From the NCBI RefSeq assembly GCF_002797915.1, contig NZ_PGTY01000003.1, positions 124,001-188,000 on the forward strand: a stretch of 64,000 bases of DNA, given 5' to 3'. Below are positions 18,482 to 27,157 of the stretch, one piece after another; the first letter of the stretch is position 1, and each line of letters begins with the position of its first letter. A program made the position numbers and the translations under genes. A model generated the notes under the pieces. The model made no database searches, was not told the origin of the DNA, and was given only the letters and a program-made list of their open reading frames with translations. This DNA is from Yoonia maricola. Lineage in GTDB: Bacteria > Pseudomonadota > Alphaproteobacteria > Rhodobacterales > Rhodobacteraceae.

Positions 18482-18702
18482 GCAAGCGCGTCCATCGCCT
18501 TGCTGAACCTACGGCCACCAATCTCGGCCGCTTCCATCGCATCAGCAAAATCGTCCTCGTGTCGCCGCAACGCTAGGCTGCCATCATCGGTGCGCACCAG
18601 ATAGATGGTATCGCCTTCGGCCGCATCCAGCACGGCAAGCGCCTCTTTTGACAGGGTCAGAACAGCGGAATTGCCAACTTTGCGGATTTTGGTCTCGAAC
18701 AT
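18478..18702 (-). CDS. AbrB/MazE-family antitoxin
   Basis: 74 residues. The N-terminus, FETKIRKVGNSAVLTLSKEALAVL, is the swapped-hairpin AbrB/MazE DNA-binding fold; the charged C-terminus (FADAMEAAEIGGRRFSKAM) is the likely toxin-binding tail. It is paired with a Doc toxin rather than MazF, a known alternative pairing. It probably represses its own operon through the inverted repeat at 18721-18744. Confidence 0.88.
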   Translation of the reverse strand: MFETKIRKVGNSAVLTLSKEALAVLDAAEGDTIYLVRTDDGSLALRRHEDDFADAMEAAEIGGRRFSKAMDALA

Positions 18703-18720
18703 GGTGTGTCTCCTGATCTG

Positions 18721-18744
18721 GCGTATATACGTATGTATAAACGC
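18721..18744 (-). promoter_or_regulatory. Inverted-repeat operator upstream of the antitoxin-toxin operon
   Basis: Arms GCGTATATAC (18721-18730) and GTATAAACGC (18735-18744) separated by GTAT, complementary at nine of ten positions. It lies about 20-40 bp before the antitoxin ATG at 18702, where autorepression by AbrB/MazE-type antitoxins is usual. The A+T-rich arms could also include the -10 region. Confidence 0.6.
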
Positions 18745-18759
18745 AAAATCAAGCTGGCC

Positions 18760-19857
18760 TTAGGTGTTGAACAAGAAGTGCATCACATCGCCATCCTTGA
18801 CGATATAGGCTTTGCCTTCTGCCCGCATCTTGCCTGCTTCCTTGGCCGGTTGCTCACCGCCCAGCGAGACGAAGTCATCATAGGCGATCGTTTCGGCCCG
18901 GATAAAGCCGCGCTCAAAATCGCCATGAATGACACCGGCTGCTTGCGGCGCTGATGTGCCTTCCTTGATTGTCCAGGCGCGCGCTTCCTTTGGGCCGACG
19001 GTGAAATAAGTTTGCAGATGCAGCAGCTCGTAGCCTGCGCGGATCAACCGATCCAGACCCGCTTCTTCCAGACCCATTTCCTCAAGGAACATCTCGGCCT
19101 CATCGACCTCTAACTGGCTGATCTCTTCTTCAATCCGGGCAGAAATAACGACATGTGAATTGCCTTGGGCCGCAGCCATTTCAGCCACACGCGCCGATTG
19201 GCTGTTGCCTGTACCAGCGCTGTCTTCCTCGACATTACAGACATACAAGACCGGCTTTGTGGTCAGCAGTTGCAGCATCTTCCACGCTTTCGCGTCCTCT
19301 GCATCCACCTCAACCGTACGGGCCGGTTTACCGTTTTCCAACGCCACCTGCGCGGCCTCCAGCAAGCGCACCTGCTGCACAGCCTCTTTATCCCCACCGC
19401 GCACTTTACGCACAAGATTCTGCATCCGCTTTTCGATGCTTTCCAAGTCAGCGAGCATCAATTCGGTCTCAATAACCTCGGCATCTTCAACGGGATCAAC
19501 GCGGCCTTCAACATGGGTGATGTCATCATCTTCAAAGCAGCGCAGTACATGGGCGATAGCGTCGCATTCGCGGATATTGGCCAGAAACTGGTTCCCCAAC
19601 CCCTCGCCTTTGCTGGCGCCCTTAACAAGGCCCGCAATGTCAACAAAGGTCATCCGGGTCGGGATGATCTGTTTCGAAGACGCAATCGCGGCCAGCTTAT
19701 CAAGCCGCGCATCAGGGACCGCCACGTCGCCGACATTGGGTTCAATCGTACAAAACGGAAAATTCGCCGCCTGCGCCGCAGCCGTCTTGGTTAGCGCATT
19801 AAACAAGGTCGATTTGCCCACATTCGGCAAACCCACAATACCCATCTTGAAACCCAT
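18760..19857 (-). CDS. ychF: Redox-regulated ATPase YchF (Obg-family)
   Basis: 365 residues, full length. The P-loop [15 protein letters not shown] is at residues 8-22 and the switch region [20 protein letters not shown] follows; the C-terminal TGS-like domain carries [27 protein letters not shown] in pieces. YchF hydrolyses ATP rather than GTP and associates with ribosomes. The start is preceded by a GGAG site. Highly conserved housekeeping gene. Confidence 0.96.
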   Translation of the reverse strand: MGFKMGIVGLPNVGKSTLFNALTKTAAAQAANFPFCTIEPNVGDVAVPDARLDKLAAIASSKQIIPTRMTFVDIAGLVKGASKGEGLGNQFLANIRECDAIAHVLRCFEDDDITHVEGRVDPVEDAEVIETELMLADLESIEKRMQNLVRKVRGGDKEAVQQVRLLEAAQVALENGKPARTVEVDAEDAKAWKMLQLLTTKPVLYVCNVEEDSAGTGNSQSARVAEMAAAQGNSHVVISARIEEEISQLEVDEAEMFLEEMGLEEAGLDRLIRAGYELLHLQTYFTVGPKEARAWTIKEGTSAPQAAGVIHGDFERGFIRAETIAYDDFVSLGGEQPAKEAGKMRAEGKAYIVKDGDVMHFLFNT

Positions 19858-19994
19858 CGCGGCTCTCCTTTGATCCTGAACGCGCTTCTAGGGGTGGATG
19901 GTCACAGGCGCAAGCGCAGGGATCGGGCACTCTGCCATTGATTTTCTGCATTCCTTCAAGCAAACCACGTCAAGTTTGCAGTCCGGGGACCAAG

Positions 19995-20786
19995 ATGAGC
20001 AGAATCGACGCGAAATTTGCGCAGTTGCGCGCTGAGGGTAAGAAAGCTTTTGTAGCCTATGTCATGGCAGGTGATCCTGACTATGAAACCGGCCTCAAGA
20101 TCGTCAAAGGTCTGCCCGGCGCGGGCGTTGATATTATCGAACTTGGCATGCCGTTCACTGATCCGATGGCGGATGGCGCGACAATCCAGTTGGCGGGGCA
20201 GCGCGCGTTGGAAGCGGGACAGAACCTTGAGAAGACGCTGCAGTACGCCCGCGATTTGCGCAAAGAAGATAACACCACGCCGATCGTGATGATGGGTTAT
20301 TACAATCCGATCTATTCACGCGGGGTTGATGCGTTTCTCGTCGATGCTAAAGAAGCAGGTATTGACGGTTTGATTATTGTGGATTTGCCGCCCGAAGAAG
20401 ATGATGAACTGTGCATACCGGCGCAAAAGGCAGGCATCAACTTTATCCGCCTAGCCACGCCAACAACTGACGACAAGCGTTTGCCGACAGTGCTGCAAAA
20501 TACATCCGGTTTCGTCTATTACGTTTCGGTCACCGGCATTACGGGTACTGCCGCAGCGCAGGCAGGCGATGTCGGCCCCGAGGTCGCGCGGATCAAGGGG
20601 CAGACGGATTTGCCAGTCATTGTGGGTTTTGGGATCAAGACACCGGACGCCGCCGAAGCGATTGCCAAGATCGCGGATGGCGCGGTTGTGGGCTCTGCCA
20701 TTGTGGAAAAGATTGGTGCGGGCGAAAGCGTTGATGATGTTTTGGCATTCGTGAAATCACTGGCGGAGGGCACGCATCGGGGCTGA
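19995..20786 (+). CDS. trpA: Tryptophan synthase alpha chain
   Basis: 263 residues from ATG 19995 ([19 protein letters not shown]); the open frame upstream does not look coding. The active-site glutamate and aspartate lie in [13 protein letters not shown], and phosphate-binding loops are seen in [14 protein letters not shown] and [12 protein letters not shown]. It cleaves indole-glycerol phosphate to indole and glyceraldehyde 3-phosphate. trpB and trpF lie about 9-11 kb away on the other strand, so the trp genes are split here. Confidence 0.95.
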   Translation: MSRIDAKFAQLRAEGKKAFVAYVMAGDPDYETGLKIVKGLPGAGVDIIELGMPFTDPMADGATIQLAGQRALEAGQNLEKTLQYARDLRKEDNTTPIVMMGYYNPIYSRGVDAFLVDAKEAGIDGLIIVDLPPEEDDELCIPAQKAGINFIRLATPTTDDKRLPTVLQNTSGFVYYVSVTGITGTAAAQAGDVGPEVARIKGQTDLPVIVGFGIKTPDAAEAIAKIADGAVVGSAIVEKIGAGESVDDVLAFVKSLAEGTHRG

Positions 20787-20837
20787 CCCCCCGTTTGATC
20801 CACGTCAACGCAAACACTTGCGCAAAACCCTTAAATC

Positions 20838-20854
20838 GGTAACAAATAGTTACC
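20838..20854. promoter_or_regulatory. Perfect inverted repeat, probable operator of lldD
   Basis: GGTAAC (20838-20843), spacer AAATA, GTTACC (20849-20854), centred 26 bp before the lldD ATG at 20872. The GGT...ACC layout resembles sites bound by GntR-family regulators such as LldR/PdhR. The protein that binds is not encoded nearby. Confidence 0.5.
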
Positions 20855-20871
20855 AATTCAAGGATGTTGCC

Positions 20872-22035
20872 ATGCCTGTCATTACAACTATCGCTGACCT
20901 CAAGCGGATGCATAAACGTCGCACGCCCAAGATGTTCTATGACTACGCGGAAAGCGGCAGTTGGACAGAGCAGACCTTTCGCGAAAACACATCCGACTTT
21001 GACCAGATCCGCCTGCGCCAGCGGATCGCGGTGGATATGACAAACCGAACGACGGCCAGCCAGATGATTGGGCAAGATGTGTCTATGCCCGTGGCCCTTG
21101 CCCCGGTTGGGCTTACGGGCATGCAATGCGCCGATGGTGAGATCAAAGCCGCACGCGCTGCCGAGAAATTTGGCGTGCCATTCACGCTTTCTACAATGTC
21201 GATTTGTTCAATCGAGGATGTGGCCGCACGGACCAACAAACCCTTCTGGTTTCAGGTCTACACACTGAAAGATGATGATTTCATGCAGCGTCTGTTTGAC
21301 CGGGCACGCGATGCCGGCTGTTCTGCCATCGTGATTACGCTGGATTTACAGATTATGGGACAGCGGCACAAAGATCTTAAGAACGGTTTGTCTGCGCCAC
21401 CAAAGTTCACATTGGCCAGCATGGCCGATCTTGCAACGAAATGGTCTTGGGGGCTTGAAATGATGGGTACGCCACGCCGTTTCTTTGGCAATATCGTAGG
21501 GCATGCCAAAGGCGTGGCAGACCCGTCCTCGCTTGCCTCATGGACGGCAGAGGCATTTGATCAGACGCTGGACTGGAACCGCGTCGCAGAACTGATGAAA
21601 ATGTGGGGCGGTCCAGTGATCCTGAAAGGTATTCTGGACGCGGAAGACGCCAAGAAAGCCGCCGAACTGGGTGCAGATGCAATCATCGTGTCCAATCATG
21701 GCGGTCGCCAGCTTGACGGTGCTCTATCTTCCATCCGCGCCCTTCCCGCCATTCTGGATGCTGTAGGTGACAAGGTCGAAGTGCACCTCGACAGCGGGAT
21801 CAGATCGGGCCAAGACGTGCTCAAGGCGTTGGCGATGGGTGCGAAAGGCACTTATATCGGGCGCGCCTTTGTGAACGGGTTGGGTGCTATGGGCGAAAAG
21901 GGTGTGAAAACGGCGCTAGAGGTCATCCACAAGGAACTGGATACAACAATGGCCTTGTGTGGGCGGCGGGACGTAAAGGAACTGGATCGGGATATCCTGC
22001 TTATACCAGAGAATTTTGAAGGGCGCTGGCAGTAA
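20872..22035 (+). CDS. lldD: L-lactate dehydrogenase, FMN-dependent (alpha-hydroxy-acid oxidase family)
   Basis: 387 residues from ATG 20872, preceded by AAGGA. FMN-dependent alpha-hydroxy-acid dehydrogenase family: PKMFYDYAESGSWTEQT at the start, MPVALAPVGLTGMQ (about residues 72-85), and the catalytic His/Arg segment SNHGGRQLDGA. LldD oxidises L-lactate to pyruvate and passes electrons to the quinone pool. Other acids such as glycolate are possible for this family. The upstream perfect palindrome at 20838-20854 suggests control by a dedicated repressor. Confidence 0.87.
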   Translation: MPVITTIADLKRMHKRRTPKMFYDYAESGSWTEQTFRENTSDFDQIRLRQRIAVDMTNRTTASQMIGQDVSMPVALAPVGLTGMQCADGEIKAARAAEKFGVPFTLSTMSICSIEDVAARTNKPFWFQVYTLKDDDFMQRLFDRARDAGCSAIVITLDLQIMGQRHKDLKNGLSAPPKFTLASMADLATKWSWGLEMMGTPRRFFGNIVGHAKGVADPSSLASWTAEAFDQTLDWNRVAELMKMWGGPVILKGILDAEDAKKAAELGADAIIVSNHGGRQLDGALSSIRALPAILDAVGDKVEVHLDSGIRSGQDVLKALAMGAKGTYIGRAFVNGLGAMGEKGVKTALEVIHKELDTTMALCGRRDVKELDRDILLIPENFEGRWQ

Positions 22036-22178
22036 TCCGGCCAGGGCCGCTTTAATAACAACAGTTTTACATGCATTTGCACTAATAGTACGTGTATGTA
22101 CGTTCACACGCTCGACATGTCGCGATTATTAACGTTTTGTGCCACCAAACCGGGACGTATTTCAACAGGAGCACAATT

Positions 22179-22382
22179 ATGCGTACCACATTAATGACCA
22201 TCGCCGCTGCATCCATTCTCGCAGCCAACACCGCATTTGCAGGCAGTCTGGAACCTACGATCATTGAACCGGATGTAACCGTAGCCGAACCAGCCGCACC
22301 GCCCCAACCTTCGTTTGAGCCCGTCTATGTCGTTGTTGGTATCCTTGCGGCCATCTTGATCGGTGCCGCGGTAAGCGAATGA
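22179..22382 (+). CDS. Tiny secreted/membrane protein, paralogue of the protein at 22609
   Basis: 67 residues. ATG 22179 follows ACAGGAG. A signal peptide (MRTTLMTIAAASILAANTAFAG) is followed by an acidic, proline-rich linker of about 25 residues and a C-terminal hydrophobic segment, VYVVVGILAAILIGAAV, ending after SE. The predicted topology is an exported protein anchored by its C-terminal helix. The architecture and the VVGILAAxLIxAAV helix are shared with the gene at 22609, so the two arose by duplication. No family or function recognised. Confidence 0.72.
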   Translation: MRTTLMTIAAASILAANTAFAGSLEPTIIEPDVTVAEPAAPPQPSFEPVYVVVGILAAILIGAAVSE

Positions 22383-22390
22383 AGCAAATG

Positions 22391-22459
22391 CTCTGCAGGT
22401 TTCTGCAGAGATAACAACATCTTGCACAAAGGTTGCGATAAGGCATTAGCCTTATTGCA
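22391..22459 (+). other. Two hairpins in the spacer between the small paralogues
   Basis: The first is CTCTGCAG (22391-22398), loop GTTT, CTGCAGAG (22403-22410), starting 8 bp after the stop of the upstream gene. The second is TGCGATAAGGC (22434-22444), loop ATTA, and its complement with one G-T pair (22449-22459). Neither is followed by a T tract, so they may be RNA-stability elements or part of a small RNA rather than intrinsic terminators. A further inverted repeat, CGTTAA...TTAACG, lies at 22558-22576, just before the next gene. Confidence 0.5.
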
Positions 22460-22608
22460 GTAGGGCTGTGGACTCTGACCGCTAAGGTACGAAAGCCCCT
22501 TTCAAACGGCAAACTGTTGACCTTTCGCAGACAATTTGGGATCAATGGAACGACGAGCGTTAATACAAAGTTAACGAATAGCCGTCTTTAACGAGTGAGG
22601 AAAACATT

Positions 22609-22887
22609 ATGTTCACTAAAACAACGGCGCTTGCCGCCGCGTTGGCCCTTTGTACAACATCCGCTTTTGCAGGTGGCCTTGCCGATGAAATCGTCGAAGC
22701 CCCCGTCATGGAAGAAGCCGTCGCACCTGTTGCAGGCTCTTCTGTTGATCCAACATATATCGTCGTCGGCATTCTTGCAGCACTGCTGATCGCGGCTGCT
22801 GTGAACAACGATGATGATGACGACGATGAGCCAGACGACTCTGACGAGCAGATCGAAGAGCCCGAAGAGCCCGGTATCAATTTTTAA
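22609..22887 (+). CDS. Tiny secreted/membrane protein with acidic C-terminus, paralogue of the protein at 22179
   Basis: 92 residues. Signal peptide MFTKTTALAAALALCTTSAFAGG, acidic linker (DEIVEAPVMEEAV), a hydrophobic helix YIVVGILAALLIAAAV (about residues 50-65) and then a strongly acidic tail with six aspartates in a row (NNDDDDDDEPDD). GAGG precedes the ATG. It matches the upstream 67-residue protein in plan and in the helix but adds the acidic tail, which could bind divalent cations or a basic partner (speculative). An intrinsic terminator follows. Confidence 0.78.
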   Translation: MFTKTTALAAALALCTTSAFAGGLADEIVEAPVMEEAVAPVAGSSVDPTYIVVGILAALLIAAAVNNDDDDDDEPDDSDEQIEEPEEPGINF

Positions 22888-22921
22888 TTCGATCCCAACC
22901 TGCAATTACTTGCAAATAAAG

Positions 22922-22951
22922 GGCGGCACCATGTTAGGTGGCGCCTTTTTT
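22922..22951 (+). terminator. Intrinsic terminator after the small secreted protein gene
   Basis: GGCGGCACC (22922-22930), loop ATGTTA, GGTGGCGCC (22937-22945), one mismatch in the stem, followed by six T residues at 22946-22951. Confidence 0.85.
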
Positions 22952-22966
22952 CTTTGTTGCCCAAGT

Positions 22967-24106
22967 TTACTGCATCGGCAAACGCCGTGCCATCACGGCA
23001 AGGGGCAGCACGCTTAACAACAAGACCGCCACCGCCAGAAACGCCATCCGAAGACCAAATGCGTCTGACAGCAACCCCATCAGCATTGGCGCAAAAAAGA
23101 ACCCCGAAAACCCGATTACTGCCGTGCGGCTGATCGCCTCTGTACGCAGGTGCGGGGCGACCAGTTTACCCACCAGCGCGAGTCCAATCGGCCCGATCAC
23201 GGAAACACCCAGTCCCAAAATGCCGAACCCAAGATAGGCAAACAGAGGTGACGGTGCCAGCGCAGCAATCGCGGCACCCATCGCCGATATCACAGAGGCA
23301 GCGACAACCAGAGGAACCTCGCGGATGCGTTCCGCGACTGCCTGCCCGGAAAACCGCCCGATGGCCATGGTGATCCCCAGCATAGCCGGGCCCAAAGCCC
23401 CTTCCGCAGCGCCACCGCCCAAGGTGCGCTCAACATGCAGTGCAGACCATGCCTCGACCGTGGCTTCTGACATAAAGGCCACCAGCACAATCGCGCCACA
23501 TAGGACAATCGGCCATAGCGGGTAGCGCCCTTCATAGCCTTCGGCGGCTTCGACGAATGACACATCCATCCGCATCAACGGCAGCATGCATAAGACAAGC
23601 GCGCCAATGCCCGCAAAGACAGGCGTCGGTGGCAGGCCCGCCTCTCGCGTGAACCCAACACATAACGCCCCGCAGGCGTAGGCGACAGAAAACATCGCAT
23701 GGTTCGCATTCATCAAGGGGCGGTTATGTTTGGCCTCGAGTTCGCTTACGCGGGCGTTCATCACTACATCTAGCAAACCAGAGGCCAGACCAACGAAAGC
23801 CATCGCGCTGGCAAAAACAAGAGGCACGGTAATCTGCCCTGGCAGCAGCCACGCCACCGCCAGCATCGCAGCACCCACCTGCATGCCACGCGCACCTAAG
23901 ATACGGTCAGCACGCGGCGCCAGCCACATCGCCGAAACCAGCCCAGTGGCAGAGCCTAACAGCAAGGTCCCAAAAAGCGCGTCCGACGCGCCCAACTGGC
24001 CTTTGATCACAGGAACATAAGCCGCAAAGCAGCCCCAAAACATGCCGACCACCACAAAGGCAGTGGCAGGGCGGCGCGACACACAAAGAGCAGTTAAAAT
24101 AGACAT
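22967..24106 (-). CDS. MFS transporter
   Basis: 379 residues with about twelve hydrophobic segments (for example TAFVVVGMFWGCFAAYVPVI at the start and GLRMAFLAVAVLLLSVLPLAVM at the end). The layout matches the small-MFS group related to sugar/YbjJ-like permeases: FWGCFAAYVPVIKGQLGASDA, then MWLAPRADRILGARGMQ as the motif-A loop. Inner-membrane transporter; substrate unknown. Convergent with the small secreted protein gene, sharing the short terminator-bearing gap. Confidence 0.84.
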   Translation of the reverse strand: MSILTALCVSRRPATAFVVVGMFWGCFAAYVPVIKGQLGASDALFGTLLLGSATGLVSAMWLAPRADRILGARGMQVGAAMLAVAWLLPGQITVPLVFASAMAFVGLASGLLDVVMNARVSELEAKHNRPLMNANHAMFSVAYACGALCVGFTREAGLPPTPVFAGIGALVLCMLPLMRMDVSFVEAAEGYEGRYPLWPIVLCGAIVLVAFMSEATVEAWSALHVERTLGGGAAEGALGPAMLGITMAIGRFSGQAVAERIREVPLVVAASVISAMGAAIAALAPSPLFAYLGFGILGLGVSVIGPIGLALVGKLVAPHLRTEAISRTAVIGFSGFFFAPMLMGLLSDAFGLRMAFLAVAVLLLSVLPLAVMARRLPMQ

Positions 24107-24315
24107 GACGGCATGCCTGCATCTGCGCCTGTCTCAAAGCAAGTTCCAAAGTAGCGCGGCCAGAACAACAGTTATGTCAAAGTGAAAGGATAACGTCGTG
24201 CCAGACATGCGGCAGTGCTTAAATTATTTTGAATTTTCAGGAATAATCCGCGCGTGTGGTGCGTAGACAAAAAGGACGATCATTGAAGTCCAGAAAACAA
24301 GTGACGGCACAACAC

Positions 24316-26148
24316 ATGACACACTTCAAATTCACCAAACCACACACATTAACATCGGCTCTCGCCTTGGCCATCGGCCTTACAACTTTCACACCCGCCA
24401 CGGCCCAGGAGGCGACCGTGATTGGGGAGGGCGAGGTAGTGACCGATCAGCAGGTGCTGGATGACGACGGCGACAACCTGACGATTGATGCCGGCGGGAT
24501 ATTGGATGTGGCAGACGACGCGATCTTGGCCGATGGCAATGACGTGATCATCGAAAACGCCGGTGCGGTTACGGCTGGCAGCGACGGGATCGAATCGAAC
24601 GGCGATGACGCCCGGATCACAAACAGTGGCAGCATTAGGTCAAACTCCGCCGGGATCGAATCGAGCGGCAATGACGCCCAGATCACAAACAACGGCAGCA
24701 TTGCCGCGGAAGCCGGGATCCGCTCGACCGGCGTCAACGTCCAGATCACAAATAGCGGCAGCATTACACCAGCAGACTCCGACGGGATCCGCTCGACCGG
24801 CGCCAACGCTCAAATTACAAACAGCGGCAGCATTGCGACAGTGGGTACCGACGGGATCGAATCGAACGGAAACAACGCCCAGATCACAAACAGTGGTCAA
24901 ATCTTCGTCGCCGGAGGATCCGGCGCTGCCATTGAGATGACCGGCGATAGTACGGTTCTGACGAATACCGGGCTGCTGTCCTCGACGAATTCGGCAGGCT
25001 TTGCCATCGAGGGCGGCGCGGGCACACAGACCGTGACCCTTGGCGCAGGATCGCAGATCATCGGGGCCATCGATCTGGGCGCAGGCGAAGACAGGTTGGA
25101 TATCGCAGCAGGCAACGCCTCGGCAGTGCTGGCCTTTGTTGGGGTTGAGACCCTTAACCTCGATGATGATCTGGCCTTCTTTGCAACCGACGATGGGATC
25201 ACCACCGTTGATACCACCGGCATATCCGTCCTGAACGAAGCGGTTGGCGCGCTGAGCAACAGTGCCCATGCGGAAATCTCGGGCCGGTTCGCCCCCGTCA
25301 CCGATCTGGCCACCCAAGGCACCGTTGCCCCCACCTCTGGCGCATGGGCCAGCCTGTTTGGGCAGGCGCGCAATGTTGGCGATGATGGGGCCGCATTGGC
25401 CTATTCCCACAACTTCGCCGGGCTGATCGCAGGGTATGATCGCGATACCAGCGCTGGCCGGGTCGGCTTTGTCGGCGGTGTGTCTGCCGGACACATCGAA
25501 ACTGACGCAGATTCACAGGACACCGACACCGAAAGCCTGTTCGCCGGGGCCTACTTAAACCGCAGCTTTGATCAGGTTCACCTCACAGGCAGCGTGCTCG
25601 CCGGGGTCGGCAGCTATGACAGCGACCGGCTGGTGATCGACAATCTGGCGGGCTTTGAGACCGCGACAGCGCGCTTTGACAGCCAATTTGTCAGCGCATC
25701 GGTGAATGCCGCAACCCAAGCCTTCATGCTGGGCAACGTCGCTTTGACCCCCTCGGTCACCGCGACCTACACGGCTGTCAACTTTGACGGCTACACCGAA
25801 GATGGCACGACCAGCGCGAACCTTGAGGTCGATGACCGCAGCGCACAAACGCTCAAGGGCCGCGCCGAACTGACCACCCGCTATCTGCTGGGCAGCGTGG
25901 ATACGGCATTCCGCGGCGGGATTGACGCGCGCACCAGTTTTGAGGACGACATCAGCGCGACCTTGGACGGCATCACCGCAGATTTTGACGTCAGTGATAG
26001 CGACAACTATCTGGGTGGATTTGTCGGCACGCGGGCTGTGTTCAGCCAATCCGCACAGTTCAGCGTTGTAGGTGATCTAGAGTATCAGTTCGGCGAAAAC
26101 GAAACCGACGCAGTTGCCGCCGGCCTGAACGTAAGCTTCAGTTTCTAA
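24316..26148 (+). CDS. Autotransporter with beta-helix repeat passenger
   Basis: 610 residues from ATG 24316. Signal peptide to about residue 31 (cleavage after PATAQ). The passenger (about 32-270) has repeats of the form GIxSxGxxAQITNSGSI every 21-23 residues, as in beta-helical passengers. From GAWASLFGQARNVGDDG (near residue 340) to the terminal VSFSF lies an autotransporter beta-barrel of about 260 residues ending in Phe. Start is uncertain: a TTG at 24283 has a better-placed AAAGGA site (24271-24276) and would add 11 residues to the signal peptide. Type Va secretion; adhesion is the usual role. Confidence 0.85.
   Translation: MTHFKFTKPHTLTSALALAIGLTTFTPATAQEATVIGEGEVVTDQQVLDDDGDNLTIDAGGILDVADDAILADGNDVIIENAGAVTAGSDGIESNGDDARITNSGSIRSNSAGIESSGNDAQITNNGSIAAEAGIRSTGVNVQITNSGSITPADSDGIRSTGANAQITNSGSIATVGTDGIESNGNNAQITNSGQIFVAGGSGAAIEMTGDSTVLTNTGLLSSTNSAGFAIEGGAGTQTVTLGAGSQIIGAIDLGAGEDRLDIAAGNASAVLAFVGVETLNLDDDLAFFATDDGITTVDTTGISVLNEAVGALSNSAHAEISGRFAPVTDLATQGTVAPTSGAWASLFGQARNVGDDGAALAYSHNFAGLIAGYDRDTSAGRVGFVGGVSAGHIETDADSQDTDTESLFAGAYLNRSFDQVHLTGSVLAGVGSYDSDRLVIDNLAGFETATARFDSQFVSASVNAATQAFMLGNVALTPSVTATYTAVNFDGYTEDGTTSANLEVDDRSAQTLKGRAELTTRYLLGSVDTAFRGGIDARTSFEDDISATLDGITADFDVSDSDNYLGGFVGTRAVFSQSAQFSVVGDLEYQFGENETDAVAAGLNVSFSF
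24583..24903 (+). repeat. Five in-frame coding repeats in the autotransporter passenger
   Basis: Units start at 24583, 24649, 24712, 24781 and 24850, with spacings of 66, 63, 69 and 69 bp, all multiples of three. Each encodes a variant of GI(E/R)S(N/S/T)G...ITNSGSI. The 54-bp core is conserved at the DNA level, so unit number could vary by recombination. Confidence 0.85.
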
Positions 26149-26158
26149 GAGATCGCAC

Positions 26159-26185
26159 GGCACTGCCGCAGACTGCGGCGGTGCC
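26159..26185 (+). terminator. Hairpin after the autotransporter gene
   Basis: Stem GGCACTGCCGC (26159-26169) with its complement GCGGCGGTGCC (26175-26185), containing one G-T pair. It begins 11 bp after the stop. There is no clear T tract, so it may terminate weakly or protect the 3' end. Confidence 0.55.
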
Positions 26186-26286
26186 TGTAGAAACCCCTTT
26201 TCAAAAGCACGAATCCCGCCTATACGGCGGGCTTCATCGGGCTCGGACACCCTTGGAGGCGGGCCCCTACATATCGGAGAAATACT

Positions 26287-26946
26287 ATGGCTGGAAAGAT
26301 CCCAGATCTGAACGCCAAGGTACGCGCGGGGACAGGCAAGGGGGCCGCCCGCCAAGCTCGCCGTGAAGGCGACGTACCTGGCATTGTTTATGGTGGCGGC
26401 GCAGACCCGCAATCCATCAGCATCCCTTTCAACTACCTTCTGACAAAACTGCGCAAAGGTGGCTTTATGTCCACGCTGCACAACCTCAAGATTGAGGGTC
26501 AGGAAGACGTCCGTGTGATTTGCCGTGGCGTGCAGCGCGACGTGGTCAAGGACCTGCCAACACACATCGACCTGATGCGCCTGAAGCGCACAAGCCGTGT
26601 GAACATCTTTATCCCGGTCGAGTTCCTGAATGCAGATACTTGCCCCGGCGTGAAAAAGGGCGGCGTTCTGACTGTTGTGCGTAACGAAGTCGAACTGAAC
26701 GTTCTGGCGGGCGACATTCCGGAACACATCGAGATTGATCTGGGCGACGTCCAGATCGGCGATACGATTTCCATCAGCGACGTGACACTGCCTGAAGGTG
26801 CAACACCTGCGATCACCGACCGTGACTTTGTTATCGCCAACGTACAGGCACCACGCGCACTCTTGGCCGACGATGAGGAAGAAGGCGAAGACGTTGCAGC
26901 GGACGAAGTGCCAACTGCTGGCGACGAGGCTGCAGCTGAAGAGTAA
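26287..26946 (+). CDS. rplY: 50S ribosomal protein L25 (general stress protein Ctc form)
   Basis: 219 residues, the long CTC form of L25. The 5S rRNA-binding N-terminal domain contains [21 protein letters not shown] (split here for clarity at ARREG), and the C-terminal TL5-type domain contains [21 protein letters not shown]. The extreme C-terminus is acidic and alanine-rich ([14 protein letters not shown]). It binds 5S rRNA in the central protuberance. Followed by a strong terminator and then pth, the usual rplY-pth neighbourhood. Confidence 0.95.
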   Translation: MAGKIPDLNAKVRAGTGKGAARQARREGDVPGIVYGGGADPQSISIPFNYLLTKLRKGGFMSTLHNLKIEGQEDVRVICRGVQRDVVKDLPTHIDLMRLKRTSRVNIFIPVEFLNADTCPGVKKGGVLTVVRNEVELNVLAGDIPEHIEIDLGDVQIGDTISISDVTLPEGATPAITDRDFVIANVQAPRALLADDEEEGEDVAADEVPTAGDEAAAEE

Positions 26947-26972
26947 CAATCGACGCTTTTGCATTGATGTTG

Positions 26973-27003
26973 AAAGGGCGTTCCTTACGGAGCGCCCTTT
27001 TTC
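26973..27003 (+). terminator. Intrinsic terminator of rplY
   Basis: AAAGGGCGTTCC (26973-26984), loop TTAC, GGAGCGCCCTTT (26989-27000), pairing throughout with one G-T pair and followed by more T residues. Confidence 0.92.
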
Positions 27004-27157
27004 GTTTGATGAGGGCCAGTGTATAGTCTCCATCGCGCAGTCCACAAAGGCATAGCTATCCCGTGTCCACAATCACCTGACGTCACCGTGCTGAGGTAAG
27101 ACTGGATCTATTTCACACGCTCTGGCGCTGCACTGCGGCATAAGCTATGTTGCGCGC

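Noticed and set aside
19960..19979. Inverted repeat GCAAAC/GTTTGC before trpA
   Set aside because: Six-base arms with an 8-base loop are too weak to call without comparison to other trpA leaders.
24583..24903. Regular repeats resembling a CRISPR array
   Set aside because: Spacings are multiples of three, the repeats are in frame and encode the ITNSGSI motif of an autotransporter; no cas genes.
24640..25494. Long open frame on the minus strand opposite the autotransporter
   Set aside because: It mirrors the repeat-rich coding strand, has no ribosome-binding site or recognisable domain, and the plus strand is clearly coding.
26077..27072. 331-codon open frame opposite rplY
   Set aside because: Antisense shadow of rplY and of its terminator; no protein family features.
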